Assembly (NCBI GenBank): GCA_023382935.1
Contig: JAHDXL010000001.1
Location: 84,606 to 148,605 of the forward strand
From: Phycisphaerales bacterium
GTDB lineage: Bacteria; Planctomycetota; Phycisphaerae; Phycisphaerales; UBA1924
Reading direction: 5' to 3'
DNA length: 64,000 bases
Part shown: positions 63,520 to 64,000 of the stretch, in pieces
Numbering within the stretch: the first letter of the stretch is position 1
How the letters are laid out: each line of letters begins with the position of its first letter
The notes under the pieces: generated by a model
What the model was told of the DNA's origin: nothing
The model's input: only the letters and a program-made list of their open reading frames with translations
Database searches by the model: none
Translations under genes and position numbers: made by a program

Positions 63520-64000
63520 AGTGGAGCGTCGCGTGTGCGTTGGTGTGTGTGTCGGCTTGCCTGGCGGCCGAGCCGCCGGCCCAGTCGGATCTGCCGCGCC
63601 AGGATCTGTCTCGGATGCGCCCGGATGATCGGACGGCGCTGGAGCGGCTGATCGGCACGGGCTTCGCGGGCATGGGCGAAGACGCGGTGATTGTGTCGGG
63701 GCCGGACGCGGGCATCGAGGTTTTCAACACGCGCGTAGCGGTGATCCAGCCTTGGAGCCTGACCGACGCGGCCTCGCAGAAGGCCGTGGAACAGGTGGGA
63801 GAGGGACTGGCCGGGCTTGAGGACGTGGTGCTGGTGGCGCTGCACGGGCCGGAAGACGTGAACAAGATCAAGCGCCTCCTTGAAAGGCGTGGGCTGCCGG
63901 GGACAGTGGTGCTGGACTCGGAGGATCGGTTTATCACGCCTCTGGGGCTGGGAGCGCGCGGAGCCAACCTGATCGTGGACCGAAACGGCGCGGTGCGCTA
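63516..64000 (+). CDS. Exported thioredoxin-like protein, truncated by the window end
   Basis: The first 161 residues are present; the 3' end lies outside the window. Signal peptide KWSVACALVCVSACLA, then a domain with thioredoxin-like order: VVLVALHGPEDVNKIKRLLE, a LPGTVVLDSEDRFITPLGLG segment and GANLIVDRNG, the strand before the final helix. No CxxC is visible in the part present, so it may be a non-redox or peroxiredoxin-like variant. AGGA precedes the ATG; coupled by overlap to thiE. Confidence 0.65.
   Translation, partial: MKWSVACALVCVSACLAAEPPAQSDLPRQDLSRMRPDDRTALERLIGTGFAGMGEDAVIVSGPDAGIEVFNTRVAVIQPWSLTDAASQKAVEQVGEGLAGLEDVVLVALHGPEDVNKIKRLLERRGLPGTVVLDSEDRFITPLGLGARGANLIVDRNGAVR

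Overview
The window reads as chromosomal DNA of a GC-rich bacterium, most likely a planctomycete of the Phycisphaerae type. This rests on several features taken together: small zinc-ribbon membrane proteins of the CxxCGYNxRGL...CPECG type, a Tat-exported Gfo/Idh/MocA oxidoreductase, an NHLRC2-like propeller protein, a ribosomal cluster without rpmD, adk, map, infA and rpsD, a zinc-free S14 and L36, and an L22 carrying an extra N-terminal domain. The phylum is an inference. No rRNA or tRNA gene was seen.

Layout. 1-794: C-rich tract, a 21-bp minisatellite and hairpins ahead of gapA. 795-11141: gapA, a small membrane protein coupled to cinA, a minus-strand set (zinc-ribbon membrane protein, zincin, sppA), a lone moxR, a UPF0173 hydrolase and a secreted DUF4139-like protein. 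11261-28460: redox and DNA-repair genes, namely a YdiJ-like FAD/Fe-S oxidoreductase, a lipoprotein joining a tyrosine-phosphatase-like domain to a cytochrome c'-like domain, a polytopic ferredoxin-TPR protein, the pdeM/lhr repair pair, photolyase, ogt, an unknown gene coupled to a macro-domain gene, the NHLRC2-like protein and the Tat oxidoreductase. 28628-34978: an accessory-looking stretch with a secreted-type repeat protein, a 1458-residue NACHT/STAND NTPase ending in a PD-(D/E)XK nuclease-like domain, an 18-unit 21-bp heptad array and a 42-bp repeat. 34979-36820: pheS and an unknown exported or anchored protein. 36986-51579 (minus strand): a continuous S10-spc-alpha cluster from rpsJ to rplQ. 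51935-64000: an exported unknown, ruvB, a coiled-coil protein, the lipid/cell-wall pair uppS-cdsA, purA, a 58-residue zinc-ribbon protein, an FHA protein, hemW, rluA, a 6-phosphogluconolactonase-like gene, thiE with an N-terminal extra domain, and a truncated thioredoxin-like exported protein.

How it works together. The ribosomal cluster is one transcription direction with tight spacing, but it has a strong intrinsic terminator just after rpsJ and a promoter with a long structured leader before it, so rpsJ output is probably set separately from the rest. Nine genes without a Shine-Dalgarno sequence carry a TANNNT-like hexamer (one is GATAAT) 6-9 nt before the start codon, which suggests leaderless transcription.

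Most worth following up: the NACHT-nuclease gene and its heptad-repeat neighbour (candidate antiphage system), the phosphatase-cytochrome lipoprotein, the HTH-L22 fusion, the rpsJ terminator, and the leaderless set. All family calls were made by reading motifs; nothing was searched or computed.
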